The notes below the pieces were generated by a model. That model had not been told where the DNA came from, did no database searches, and saw only the letters and a program-made list of their open reading frames with translations. From contig NZ_CP094824.1 in assembly GCF_025561425.1 (NCBI RefSeq), forward strand, positions 248,001 through 312,000: DNA of 64,000 bases, given 5' to 3'. The DNA is from Mammaliicoccus sciuri (GTDB lineage: Bacteria; Bacillota; Bacilli; Staphylococcales; Staphylococcaceae). Within the stretch, counting starts at the first letter, position 1. Each line of letters starts with the position of its first letter. Positions 38,968 to 48,215 of this stretch are shown one piece after another. A program made the translations under genes and the position numbers.

Positions 38968-39875
38968 ATGCGAAAGTTAACGATATTTGCATTAGTAGGT
39001 TTTTTAGCACAACTTATAGACGGTTCTCTTGGGATGGGATTTGGTGCAACCTCTTCATCATTACTATTAACTTTTGGAGTGGTACCAGCAATCGCATCTG
39101 CAACCATTCATTTTTCAGAAGTGGCAACAACAGCAGCATCAGGACTTTCACATTTAAAGTTTAAAAATGTTGATAAGTCCATCATTCTAAAGCTTGCTTT
39201 ACCAGGCGCGATAACTGGATTTATCGGTGCAGGTGTTTTGAGTAATTTGCACAGTGATTTTATTAAAACATTCATCGCCTTATTCTTATTATCAATGGGG
39301 ATTTATATTATTTATCAATTTGTATTTAAAAAACAGCAAAATCAACAAGTGAAAGACGGGAGATTTTCAGCTTTATTACTTGTTCCACAAGGTGCAATTG
39401 CAGGATTCTTAGATGCAATTGGTGGTGGTGGCTGGGGTCCAGTCAACACGCCATTATTACTATCAAGAAATAAAATTGAACCAAGATATGTTATCGGAAC
39501 AGTTTCAGCGAGTGAGTTCTTTGTGACAATCTCAACTTCATTAGGATTTATTATCTTCTTAGGTTGGAGCCAAATCAACATTTTGCTTGTCGTTGCGTTA
39601 GCATTTGGTGGCGTCGTAGCAGCACCGTTCTCAGCATGGCTCGTGAAGACTTTACAGTGTATGTTCTAGCAGTACTTGTCGGTGGTCTAATCATATTTAC
39701 AAATAGTAGCGTGTTATTAGGTACTTTAATTGGCAGTGAAGCAACAGTCAATATTATAAAAGGTGTTATTATCCTTGCTTGGTTAGGTTTAGTACTATTC
39801 ACACTTTACCAACATAATAAATTTCCTTTTAATATTCAAAATCAAAAATCAAAAGAAGTAGATCAAATTAATTAG
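38968..39875 (+). pseudogene. TauE/SafE-family sulphite/anion exporter or importer, frameshifted
   Basis: The frame begins with a TauE/SafE membrane protein of about eight helices (GSLGMGFGATSSSLLL near residue 20, GGGGWGPVNTPLL near 152). It goes out of frame around 39651-39657: AWLVKTL ends in a stop at 39669, whereas the remaining VYVLAVLVGGLIIF continues in another frame to 39875. Restoring one base, for instance ACCAGTG for ACAGTG, joins them as KTLPVYVLAV. In this cluster the protein probably carries sulphate or sulphite. The indel is not in a homopolymer, which makes a true mutation more likely. Confidence 0.8.
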
Positions 39876-39890
39876 TAGGAGTGAATATTG

Positions 39891-41069
39891 ATGGTATCAG
39901 CAACTCAAAAGACTAAAGAAACAATCGAAGCTCATGGTGGAGAATTAATTAATCGCCAAGTAACAGGTCAAGAAAGAGCAGAACTTATTGAAGCGGCACA
40001 ATCATATCCTAAATTAACATTAAATCCTTGGAGTCTATCAGATTTAGAATTAATCGCAATTGGTGGCTTCAGTCCACTGACAGGATTTTTAGGTGAGAAA
40101 GATTATATCAGTGTCGTTGAAAATCTACGTCTAGAAAACGGACTTGTATGGAGTATTCCAATTACATTACCGGTTACTGAAGAAGAAGCAAACAACTATG
40201 AAATAGGTTCAGACATCGCTTTATATGGTGAAGACAATCATTTATATGGTGTGTTAAAGCTTGAAGAGAAATATACGTATGATAAAGTTAAAGAAGCTCA
40301 AAATGTATACGGAACAACAGATGTGGATCACCCAGGTGTGAAACGTGTATATGAAAAAGGTAATGTTTATTTAGCTGGTCCAATCCAATTAGTTGATCGA
40401 CCAAAACATGATGAATTTAGTGATTTCCATTTAGATCCAAGTGAAACACGTGAATTATTTAAAGAATTAGGATGGAAAACAGTTGTAGGTTTCCAAACGA
40501 GAAACCCGGTTCATCGTGCGCATGAATATATTCAAAAAATAGCACTTGAATCAGTGGATGGATTATTATTAAATCCTTTAGTTGGTGAAACGAAGTCTGA
40601 TGATATATCAGCTGAAATAAGAATGGAAAGTTATCAAGTTATCTTGAAACATTATTACCCAGAAGAAAGAACACGTCTTGTTATTTATCCAGCAGCAATG
40701 AGATATGCTGGCCCACGTGAAGCCATTTTACATGCATTAGTACGTAAGAATTATGGCTGTACACACTTTATCGTCGGTCGTGACCATGCAGGTGTAGGTG
40801 ACTACTATGGTACATATGACGCACAAGAATTAATTTCACAATATGAAGATGAAATTGGTATTCAAATCTTTAAATTTGAACATGCATTCTTCTGTACAGT
40901 TTGTGACAATATGACAACAGCTAAGACATGTCCACATGACAAATCAAATCATGTACATTTAAGTGGAACAAAAGTGAGAGAGAAACTTCGTAACGGTGAA
41001 CAATTACCAAAAGAATTCTCAAGACCAGAAGTAGCAGACGTATTAATTAAAGGTTTAAGACAAAATTAA
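39891..41069 (+). CDS. sat: Sulphate adenylyltransferase (ATP sulphurylase)
   Basis: A 392-residue enzyme that forms APS from sulphate and ATP. The nucleotide-binding [13 protein letters not shown] (QxRNxxHxxH, near residue 200) and [12 protein letters not shown] (near 295) motifs are present, plus a C-terminal cysteine set ([13 protein letters not shown]) seen in prokaryotic homologues. ATG 39891 follows TAGGAGTG; a TTG just before it is also possible. Intact. Confidence 0.92.
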   Translation: MVSATQKTKETIEAHGGELINRQVTGQERAELIEAAQSYPKLTLNPWSLSDLELIAIGGFSPLTGFLGEKDYISVVENLRLENGLVWSIPITLPVTEEEANNYEIGSDIALYGEDNHLYGVLKLEEKYTYDKVKEAQNVYGTTDVDHPGVKRVYEKGNVYLAGPIQLVDRPKHDEFSDFHLDPSETRELFKELGWKTVVGFQTRNPVHRAHEYIQKIALESVDGLLLNPLVGETKSDDISAEIRMESYQVILKHYYPEERTRLVIYPAAMRYAGPREAILHALVRKNYGCTHFIVGRDHAGVGDYYGTYDAQELISQYEDEIGIQIFKFEHAFFCTVCDNMTTAKTCPHDKSNHVHLSGTKVREKLRNGEQLPKEFSRPEVADVLIKGLRQN

Positions 41070-41088
41070 TTTCTTTAGGAGTGGAATA

Positions 41089-41688
41089 ATGAGCGCGTCA
41101 ACAAATATTACATGGCATGATTCTGAAGTAACAAAAGCACAAAGACAAGAACGTAACGGTCATAAAAGTGTTGTGATTTGGTTTACTGGTTTATCAGGAT
41201 CAGGTAAATCAACAATATCTGTAGCATTAGAAAAAGCATTATTTGAACAAAATATCACGTCATATCGTTTAGATGGAGATAACATTCGTCATGGATTAAA
41301 CTAAAACCTTGGATTCAGTCCAGAAGACCGAAAAGAAAATATCCGTCGTATCGGTGAAGTCGGTAAATTAATGGTAGATGCTGGTGTAGTTACAATGACA
41401 GCATTCATCTCACCATATGAAGAAGACCGTAATACAGTTAGAGATATCCTTGAAGATGGTGAATTCATCGAAGTCTTCACTAAATGTAGTTTAGACGAGT
41501 GTGAATCAAGAGATCCAAAAGGACTGTATAAGAAAGCAAGAAGCGGTGAAATTAAAGAATTCACTGGCATTAATGCACCATATGAAGAACCATCAAACCC
41601 TGAAATAGTCATCGATACAGAAAACGAAAGTGTAGAAGAATCTGTAGAGAAAATCGTTGCATACTTAAAAGAAAATCAATATTTATAA
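41089..41688 (+). pseudogene. cysC: Adenylyl-sulphate kinase with in-frame stop at codon 72
   Basis: The intact frame would be 199 residues of APS kinase, making PAPS. The P-loop GLSGSGKST lies near residues 32-40 and [11 protein letters not shown] and [16 protein letters not shown] follow later. A TAA at 41302-41304 separates NIRHGLN from [12 protein letters not shown] with no frame change; AAA (Lys) is the likely ancestral codon. Because CysH has the 4Fe-4S type able to use APS directly, this loss alone need not block sulphate reduction. Confidence 0.9.
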
Positions 41689-41694
41689 AGAAGT

Positions 41695-41747
41695 AAGCTC
41701 ACAACGCTAGTGTTGTGAGCTTTTTGTTTTGTGGTGGAGTGCTTATA
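41695..41747 (+). repeat. Left direct repeat flanking the MFS gene (includes cysC terminator)
   Basis: About 53 bp from AAGCTCACAAC through the terminator to GGAGTGCTTATA. It is repeated in the same orientation at 43047-43103 with one 4-base indel and one substitution. Between the copies lies an AT-rich, oppositely oriented efflux gene. Confidence 0.8.
41697..41725 (+). terminator. Terminator of the sulphur operon
   Basis: GCTCACAAC / GTTGTGAGC stem with a 6-base loop and TTTTT, nine bases after cysC. Confidence 0.9.
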
Positions 41748-41750
41748 TAT

Positions 41751-42952
41751 TTAATTGGATAAGTGGATTTCTTTTTGATTATAAATAACCTTAATAAAGC
41801 AAATTAAGGTTAAGAACATTATTATTGAAACAGAAAAATATACTAATGAATAATTTCCGTTCCTAAATAATATACCATAGAGTGACATGCCAGCTGGCGT
41901 TAATATGTTGACTAATGCTTGGTTAATTGAAAATACTCTACCTTTATATTTATCATCAACTTCTCTTTGCAGATAAATTGAATAAGGAATATTGTTTAAT
42001 GAAATAGAAAAAACCAATATACCATATATTATAATCATGATAATTAAAGCTTTTGTTGTTCCAATGTTTAATAAAGTTATAATACCTATTGAAAACATAA
42101 CTATAATTTGTATTACAATTGAAACTATGTAAGAAATATATATTTTTTGTTTAATTGGTTTGATTGAAAAGACAATTGTAGATAGTAACATAATTAAAGG
42201 TAAAGTCATTTCTAAAAATCCAAATTGATAAGCTTCTAATTTGAAATATTGTATAGCTATTATAGGAATCCCAACAATAATTGATACTGCTAAAAAATTA
42301 GCAATCATAGAGGTTATTATAAAATATAATAAAATTTTCTTAGTCTTTAAATAATTTAATCCCTCTTTAAATAGCAATTTTGAGCTTTTGTTTTCTATAT
42401 CTGAGCTTCTACTTTTTATTGATAAAAATAATATGCATAATAATGCTATAGTTTCAGTTAAAATATTCAATAATGAAATATTTTTGATGGAAATAATTGT
42501 TATTAATAAGCCTCCTATAACAGGTGCAATTATAGTAGAGAATAATTGGATCATCTGACGTAATGATACGATTCTTTCTATATCCTTATCCAAAATCGTT
42601 GATAAATTACTGGAAATAATTAATTTTACTCCCCCGTCTGCAAATGAAATAATCCCCATTACAATAATCACAATAAATATGCTAGTTTCATAAAATAGAA
42701 AAAATAATATTAGGCTAAATATACTCATAATTTGAAAGAAAAGTATCATTTTTTTATTATTTATTCTATCGCTAATTGTCCCAATAATTGGGCTGCTGAT
42801 GGTTTTGATAATTGCTACTATAGCTAAACTAAATCCAAATAACTCACTAGAGTGGGTTATAAAAAGGATGTAGAAAGAACAAGCAAAAGCAAAAATTTCA
42901 GAACCGAAAGACGAAATAAAATAGAAAAGTAGTAAATTGATTTTTTAGGCAT
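41751..42952 (-). pseudogene. MFS efflux transporter (MFS_3, MefA-like), frameshifted at codon 4
   Basis: From 42949 downwards the main frame gives a 12-helix MFS protein with IGTISDRINNKKMI (the motif A region) near residue 65. No good start exists in that frame, but ATG at 42952-42950 with AGGAAG upstream reads MPKK and then runs out of frame at a run of six A (complement of 42941-42946). Seven A would give MPKKINLLLFYFISSFGSE and a 400-residue protein. This could be a mutation, a sequencing error or a phase-variable switch. Its AT content is visibly higher than that of its neighbours, suggesting transfer. Confidence 0.72.
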
Positions 42953-43046
42953 ATCAATAAACTTCCTAAATTAAAGGCTATTCAGAATATTCAGAATATA
43001 GATATATTATACATTAAAGGTAAAAAAAGTAAAATAATGAATGGCA

Positions 43047-43103
43047 AAGCTCACAACGCCGGCTAGTGTTGTGAGCTTTTTGATTTGTGGTGGAGTGCTT
43101 ATA
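43047..43103 (+). repeat. Right direct repeat flanking the MFS gene
   Basis: Second copy of the 53-bp sequence at 41695-41747, with its own stem GCTCACAAC...GTTGTGAGC and TTTTT. The 125 bases after it hold no gene that I can see. Confidence 0.8.
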
Positions 43104-43229
43104 AACAAGTTTGGTGAGAAGTTTTCATAAGAGCGTCAATATTTACAATTTTTATGAGTTTTGTAAATATGCCCCCCGTTATTAGCAGTTCTGGGTAAAG
43201 GTGCAAATACTGGAGCCAATAAATATAAC

Positions 43230-43265
43230 AAAAGCGCGGGGTATGCATTGCTACCTCGCGCTTTT
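43230..43265 (-). terminator. Terminator of the GbsR-type regulator gene
   Basis: AAAAGCGCGGGGTA pairs with TACCTCGCGCTTTT apart from one mismatch; it lies directly after the minus-strand stop codon. Confidence 0.8.
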
Positions 43266-43267
43266 GC

Positions 43268-43822
43268 TTATTTGTCTTCTTGACTTGGTATTGGGAAATA
43301 CTTATATATCTCTCCAGTTTTAATAGCGTTACTGATATTTGCTAACCATTCATAAAATACTTTTGATTCTTCTAATTGTGTATGAATGGTGATTGCTTCT
43401 TCTTTAGTTTCTTCATCGACATCATCTGTGTCTATGATTTTTTGTATCAAGATTTCTGCGTCTTTAACAGAATCCATATTAATAGAAATTTCTCGATCCC
43501 ATTTTTTTGAGAAAAAGTTATTAAAGAAGATAAAGAAGTCTTTTTCAGCGATGAAATGTTGTTTTCTACTTCCTCTTGTAAATTGTTGTTTGACGAGATC
43601 AAATTCTTGTAGTTTCTTAACACCAGCACTCATGCTTGGTTTGCTCATTTGAAGTTGTTCCCGCATTTCATCTAGTGTCATACTACCTTCAAATACCATC
43701 GTCCCGTATAAATTTCCGACACTTCGATTAATACCATATAAATCCATCGTTTCTCCAATACCGTTAATCACGATGTCTTTAGCTTGGTCTAGTTGTTTTT
43801 TGTAGTTATCTGAACGTACCAC
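43268..43822 (-). CDS. cudC: GbsR/MarR-type regulator of betaine synthesis (CudC)
   Basis: A 184-residue winged-helix protein of the GbsR family (MTLDEMREQLQMSKPSMSAGVKKLQ is the DNA-binding helix pair, residues 49-73). Divergent from betB-betA, it matches staphylococcal CudC and Bacillus GbsR, which repress choline-to-betaine genes and respond to choline. I chose GTG 43822, spaced eight bases from GGAGG; the TTG at 43837 overlaps that site. Confidence 0.85.
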   Translation of the reverse strand: MVRSDNYKKQLDQAKDIVINGIGETMDLYGINRSVGNLYGTMVFEGSMTLDEMREQLQMSKPSMSAGVKKLQEFDLVKQQFTRGSRKQHFIAEKDFFIFFNNFFSKKWDREISINMDSVKDAEILIQKIIDTDDVDEETKEEAITIHTQLEESKVFYEWLANISNAIKTGEIYKYFPIPSQEDK

Positions 43823-43985
43823 TACATACACCTCCAATAGTTACTTAATTGTACCATGAATCCTTTTACATTGTAGTTGCTTTTCCATTACTTGTCTATT
43901 TGAAATACATGTTAAAAACAAATCATAAATGGACTTTGGAAATTTGACGCCTTTCATAATTCTATGCTAACATAAAATCTGTAAA

Positions 43986-44007
43986 GTTCGTTAAATAAAA
44001 AATTAAC
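43986..44007 (+). promoter_or_regulatory. Candidate CudC operator before betB
   Basis: GTTCGTTAAAT-N6-TTAAC, containing GTTAA-N8-TTAAC, lies 22-44 bases before betB and is matched over the same 22-base layout upstream of the BCCT gene at 30791. Confidence 0.5.
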
Positions 44008-44029
44008 AAAGTTAACGGAGGTATTTTGA

Positions 44030-45520
44030 ATGGGATATATAGAGCATTTATCTAGACGTCAATTTATAAATGGTGAGTGGGTAGAAGCTTCTAATAAAGC
44101 GACTCGCGACATTGTGAATCCATATAATCAAGAAGTTGTGATTTCAGTAGCAGAAGGTACAGAAGAAGATGCTGAAAAAGCAATTTTAGCAGCTAGACAG
44201 TCATTTGAAGCTGGTGAATGGTCAGGTGAAACGACTGAAAATAGAAGTCGTAAAGTTAGAGCCATTGCAGATTTAATTAAAGAACATAAAGAAGAACTAG
44301 CGGAACTTGAAACATTAGATACTGGTAAGACATTAGAAGAATCATATGCAGATATGGATGATATTCATAATGTATTTATGTATTTTGCAGGTTTAGCAGG
44401 ACATGATGGTGGTGAAATTATTGATTCCCCAATACCTCATTCAGAAAGTAAATTAGTAAAAGAACCTGTAGGCGTTGTAACGCAAATTACACCTTGGAAT
44501 TATCCGCTACTTCAAGCTTCATGGAAAATAGCACCTGCTCTTGTAACAGGTTGTTCGTTAGTTATGAAACCAAGTGAGATTACGCCATTAACTACAATTC
44601 GTGTATTTGAATTAATGGAACAAGTTGGATTTCCTAACGGTGTCATCAACCTTGTACTAGGTAAAGGTTCTGAAGTTGGTGAAGTATTAGCATCTCATAA
44701 AGAAGTCGATCTCGTTTCATTTACAGGTGGTATTCAAACAGGTAAGCATATTATGAAACGAGCAGCAGACAATGTAACGAATATTGCTTTAGAACTAGGT
44801 GGCAAGAATCCTAATATTATTTTCGATGATGCAGATTTTGATTTAGCGATTGATCAAGCATTAAATGGTGGCTATTTCCATGCCGGTCAAGTTTGTTCAG
44901 CAGGATCACGAATTATCGTCCAAAACGATATTAAAGATAAATTTGAAAAAGCTTTAGTTGAACGTGTTAATAAAATTAAAATCGGTAATGGATTTGATGA
45001 AACAACTGAGATGGGGCCGTTAATTTCAGGAGAACATCGCGATAAAGTTGAAAAATATATAGAAGTTGCGAAAGAAGAAGGTACGACAATTGCTGCTGGT
45101 GGTAAACGACCAGACAGAGCAGACTTACAAGATGGTTTCTTCTTTGAACCAACTGTCATTACAAACTGTGATACATCTATGAGAATTGTACAAGAAGAAG
45201 TATTTGGACCTGTCGTAACAATTGAAGGATTCTCTAATGAACAAGAAGCGATTGAATTAGCGAATGATTCTATTTATGGACTCGCAGGCGGCGTATTTAC
45301 ACAAGATATCGCTAAAGCTAATCGTGTGGCTAATAAATTGAAAATGGGTACAGTTTGGATTAATGACTTCCATCCATATTTTGCACAAGCACCATGGGGT
45401 GGATATAAACAATCTGGTATTGGTAGAGAGTTAGGTAAAGAAGGCTTAGAAGAATATTTAATTTCTAAACATATTTATACAAATATTCAACCTGAGCCAG
45501 TGAATTGGTTTAGTAAATAA
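44030..45520 (+). CDS. betB: Betaine-aldehyde dehydrogenase
   Basis: A 496-residue aldehyde dehydrogenase oxidising betaine aldehyde to glycine betaine with NAD(P). The catalytic Glu is in LELGGKNPNI (near residue 254) and the nucleophilic Cys in GQVCSAGSR (near 288); TPWNYPL is the NAD-site motif. ATG behind AACGGAGG. Called cudA in S. xylosus. It forms an operon with betA 39 bases downstream and makes the osmoprotectant betaine. Confidence 0.92.
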   Translation: MGYIEHLSRRQFINGEWVEASNKATRDIVNPYNQEVVISVAEGTEEDAEKAILAARQSFEAGEWSGETTENRSRKVRAIADLIKEHKEELAELETLDTGKTLEESYADMDDIHNVFMYFAGLAGHDGGEIIDSPIPHSESKLVKEPVGVVTQITPWNYPLLQASWKIAPALVTGCSLVMKPSEITPLTTIRVFELMEQVGFPNGVINLVLGKGSEVGEVLASHKEVDLVSFTGGIQTGKHIMKRAADNVTNIALELGGKNPNIIFDDADFDLAIDQALNGGYFHAGQVCSAGSRIIVQNDIKDKFEKALVERVNKIKIGNGFDETTEMGPLISGEHRDKVEKYIEVAKEEGTTIAAGGKRPDRADLQDGFFFEPTVITNCDTSMRIVQEEVFGPVVTIEGFSNEQEAIELANDSIYGLAGGVFTQDIAKANRVANKLKMGTVWINDFHPYFAQAPWGGYKQSGIGRELGKEGLEEYLISKHIYTNIQPEPVNWFSK

Positions 45521-45559
45521 ATACAACAAAGAAGAACGAGTATATAGGAGGATTTTGAG

Positions 45560-47242
45560 ATGAAGCAATCTTATGATTATATAATTATTGGAGGCGGAAG
45601 TGCCGGATCTGTATTAGGTAATCGTTTAAGTGAAGATAAAGATAAGACCGTATTAGTATTAGAAGCGGGTAGAAGTGACTATCCATGGGATTTATTAATT
45701 CAAATGCCAGCAGCACTAATGTATCCATCGGGTAATCGTTTCTATGACTGGAAATATGAAACAGATGGCGAACCTCATATGGGCGGTAGAAAAGTAGCAC
45801 ATACAAGAGGTAAAGTACTTGGTGGTTCAAGTTCAATCAATGGTATGATTTATCAACGAGGTAACCCAATGGACTATGAAGGTTGGGGAGAACCTGAAGG
45901 CATGGAAACATGGAAGTTTGCGAATTGTTTACCATACTTTAAACGATTAGAAAAAACTTTTGGAGCAGATAAATCAGATCAATATCGTGGTCATAATGGT
46001 CCGATTAAATTAAGAAGAGGACCAGCAACAAATCCGTTATTCCAAGCTTTCTTTGAAGCGGGTGTTCAAGCTGGATACAATAAGACACCTGATGTAAATG
46101 GATTTAGACAAGAAGGGTTTGGACCATTTGATAGCCAAATTCATAATGGTCGACGTGTTTCAGCATCAATTGCTTATTTAAGACCAGCTATGAAACGTAA
46201 GAATTTAACTGTTCAAACAAGAGCTTTTGTTACAGAAATCAATTATGAAGGTAGACGAGCAACTGGCGTAACATTCAAGAAAAATGGTAAGACACATACA
46301 GTTGCTGCAGGAGAAGTTATTCTATCAGGTGGAGCATTCAATACACCACAATTGCTTCAACTTTCTGGAATTGGTGACTCTGAACATTTAAATTCATTAG
46401 GTATAGAGACACGTGTACACTTGCCAGGTGTAGGTGAAAACTTCGAAGACCACTTAGAAGTATATGTACAACATGCATCTTCTAAACCAGTATCTGAGCA
46501 ACCAAGTTTAAATAAATTTAGAATGCCTTTTATCGGATTACAATGGATCTTCGGTAGAAAAGGACCAGCAGCAAGTAACCACTTTGAAGGTGGCGGATTT
46601 GTAAGATCTAATGATAAAGTAGATTATCCAAACTTAATGTTCCACTTCTTACCATTAGCAGTACGTTATGATGGACAAAAAGCAAATACGAAACATGGTT
46701 TCCAAGTACATATCGGACCAATGTATTCTAACTCTAGAGGTAGCTTAAAAATTAAATCTGAAGATCCATTTGAAAAACCTAAATTTGTCTTTAATTACTT
46801 ATCTACAAAAGAAGACGAACAAGAATGGGTAGAAGCAATTAGAGTTGCAAGAAATATCTTGAAACAACCAGCTTTAGCACCATATAACGATGGAGAAATA
46901 TCTCCAGGACCTTCAGTACAAACAGATGAAGAAATTTTAGAGTGGGTTAAAAAAGATGCAGAAACAGCACTTCACCCATCATGTAGTGCAAAAATGGGAC
47001 CAGCATCAGATCCAATGGCTGTAGTTGACCCATTAACAATGAAAGTACACGGTATGGAGAACTTGAGAGTAGTCGATGCATCAGCAATGCCACGTACAAC
47101 AAACGGTAATATCCACGCACCAGTATTGATGCTAGCAGAAAAAGTAGCAGACATCATTCGTGGTAAAAAACCATTAGAACCAGAAGAAATAGATTACTAT
47201 AAACACGGCGTTCACCCTAAAGACGCAGGTATTATGAAATAA
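45560..47242 (+). CDS. betA: Choline dehydrogenase (GMC oxidoreductase)
   Basis: A 560-residue FAD enzyme oxidising choline to betaine aldehyde. The Rossmann motif [16 protein letters not shown] (residues 8-23), GMC signature 1 ([18 protein letters not shown], near 87-104) and the C-terminal catalytic His region ([11 protein letters not shown] and [13 protein letters not shown]) are present. ATG preceded by TAGGAGG. Called cudB in S. xylosus. Membrane-associated activity is usual. Confidence 0.92.
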   Translation: MKQSYDYIIIGGGSAGSVLGNRLSEDKDKTVLVLEAGRSDYPWDLLIQMPAALMYPSGNRFYDWKYETDGEPHMGGRKVAHTRGKVLGGSSSINGMIYQRGNPMDYEGWGEPEGMETWKFANCLPYFKRLEKTFGADKSDQYRGHNGPIKLRRGPATNPLFQAFFEAGVQAGYNKTPDVNGFRQEGFGPFDSQIHNGRRVSASIAYLRPAMKRKNLTVQTRAFVTEINYEGRRATGVTFKKNGKTHTVAAGEVILSGGAFNTPQLLQLSGIGDSEHLNSLGIETRVHLPGVGENFEDHLEVYVQHASSKPVSEQPSLNKFRMPFIGLQWIFGRKGPAASNHFEGGGFVRSNDKVDYPNLMFHFLPLAVRYDGQKANTKHGFQVHIGPMYSNSRGSLKIKSEDPFEKPKFVFNYLSTKEDEQEWVEAIRVARNILKQPALAPYNDGEISPGPSVQTDEEILEWVKKDAETALHPSCSAKMGPASDPMAVVDPLTMKVHGMENLRVVDASAMPRTTNGNIHAPVLMLAEKVADIIRGKKPLEPEEIDYYKHGVHPKDAGIMK

Positions 47243-47255
47243 TAGGAGAAGAATG

Positions 47256-47290
47256 AAGGCTGAGACAGCAATTGTCTCAGCCTTTAGTTG
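47256..47290 (+). terminator. Hairpin after betA
   Basis: AAGGCTGAGACA pairs perfectly with TGTCTCAGCCTT with a 5-base loop; the T-run is weak (TTTAGTTGTT). Confidence 0.75.
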
Positions 47291-47305
47291 TTATATGGGG
47301 GATGC

Positions 47306-47500
47306 GCTAACTACCATAATTCTGAATAATGGTAATAAGAGAGCTCTAACTACCATAATTCTGAAAAGTGGTAATAAGAACGTGCTAACTACCATAATTC
47401 CGAATAATGGTAATAAGAGAGCTCTAACTACCATAATTCTGAAAAGTGGTAATAAGAACGTGCTAACTACCATAATTCCGAATAATGGTAATAAGAGGGG
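47306..47500. repeat. Five tandem 39-bp units, each a near-palindrome
   Basis: CTAACTACCATAATTC recurs at 47307, 47346, 47385, 47424 and 47463, exactly 39 bases apart. Each unit holds TACCAT, a core close to AATTCYGAAT, and ATGGTA (GTGGTA in two units), so each can form a hairpin. Units 2 and 4 match and units 3 and 5 match, giving a 78-bp higher-order period. Because 39 is divisible by three, long frames stay open on both strands; I regard these as non-coding. Confidence 0.85.
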
Positions 47501-47507
47501 GGTCTAA

Positions 47508-47571
47508 GGGACATTATTCCGAATTGTGTCCCTAACAGTGTGTCTTACGGACATTTCCCAGAATTCTGTCC
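47508..47571. repeat. Two related hairpins with different arms
   Basis: GGGACA...TGTCCC (47508-47532) and GGACA...TGTCC (47549-47571) enclose cores (TTATTCCGAATTG, TTTCCCAGAATTC) like those of the 39-bp units. The arms differ from TACCAT/ATGGTA yet remain complementary. They end at the stop of the recombinase-like gene. Confidence 0.7.
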
Positions 47572-47578
47572 CTAATTG

Positions 47579-48121
47579 TTATTTATTTAAGTGTCTATAT
47601 AATGTTGCTCTGCTAATGTTTGTCGCTTCTTTAATTTCTTCTAAAGTATATTTCTTAGAATGGTACATTTCGATGGCATTTTTTAAATTAAGATCATTTC
47701 GTTTTGGTCTTCCGATAGTCTTACCTGCTATTTTGGCTTTTGCGATACCAGACTTAGTTCTGAATTTAATCATATCGCTTTGAAATTGATTAATTAGATT
47801 TAAAATTTTATTAAAATTCATTTGTTCATACTGACTAATTGTTATTTGAGCATTAATTATATGAATGTCCACATTGATTTCCTGGGCAATTGTAATGAGT
47901 TCTTCTAATTGATATGAGGTATCTGCAAGAATACATAAATCAGTTATGTATAATTTATCCCCACTTTGTAATTTACTATAAAATAATGTATTTAATTCTT
48001 TTCTGATTTCAGTTTGTGCATGAGATTCTTCAATAATTGTTAACGAAAATTTGCTTAACTTTGAATGTTGTTCAGCGATTGTATCATATAATTCGATTGG
48101 TCTAATATAACCATAATTCAT
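47579..48121 (-). CDS. Serine-recombinase-like protein with degenerate active site and intact HTH
   Basis: A 180-residue protein aligning end to end with resolvases. The N-terminal domain reads YGYIRPI where resolvases have YARVS, so the catalytic serine is lost; the LDRLGR segment is LCILAD, losing further catalytic residues. KAKIAGKTIGRPKR and the C-terminal helix-turn-helix (YTLEEIKEATNISRATLYRHL) are well kept. It looks like a DNA-binding protein derived from a recombinase. ATG 48121 is preferred, spaced from GAGGTG. It diverges from the SulP gene across a 28-bp palindrome and its 3' end abuts a hairpin-repeat array. Confidence 0.72.
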   Translation of the reverse strand: MNYGYIRPIELYDTIAEQHSKLSKFSLTIIEESHAQTEIRKELNTLFYSKLQSGDKLYITDLCILADTSYQLEELITIAQEINVDIHIINAQITISQYEQMNFNKILNLINQFQSDMIKFRTKSGIAKAKIAGKTIGRPKRNDLNLKNAIEMYHSKKYTLEEIKEATNISRATLYRHLNK

Positions 48122-48136
48122 AAATTTCACCTCAAT

Positions 48137-48164
48137 AGTTTCATAAATGTATACATATGAAACT
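48137..48164. promoter_or_regulatory. 28-bp palindrome between the recombinase-like gene and sulP
   Basis: AGTTTCATA (48137-48145) and TATGAAACT (48156-48164) are perfect inverted arms, and the centre holds the palindrome TGTATACA. It lies in the divergent intergenic region and touches the -35 zone of a sulP promoter whose TATAAT is at 48173-48178. Length and symmetry equal those of a resolvase crossover or operator site. Confidence 0.75.
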
Positions 48165-48215
48165 CTTTTGTTTATAATAGCACTATTGAAAATATATAAA
48201 ATAGGAGTATGTATA

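Noticed and set aside
41751-43103. Composite transposon around the MFS gene
   Set aside because: The flanking repeats are terminator sequence without transposase or inverted ends.
47253-47507. An 84-codon open frame with repeated TTII-NGNK peptides across the 39-bp array
   Set aside because: The frame is open only because the repeat length is divisible by three; the opposite strand is open too, there is no ribosome binding site and it starts in the betA terminator.
47306-47571. CRISPR array
   Set aside because: Units are contiguous, with no unique spacers between conserved repeats, and no cas genes are present.
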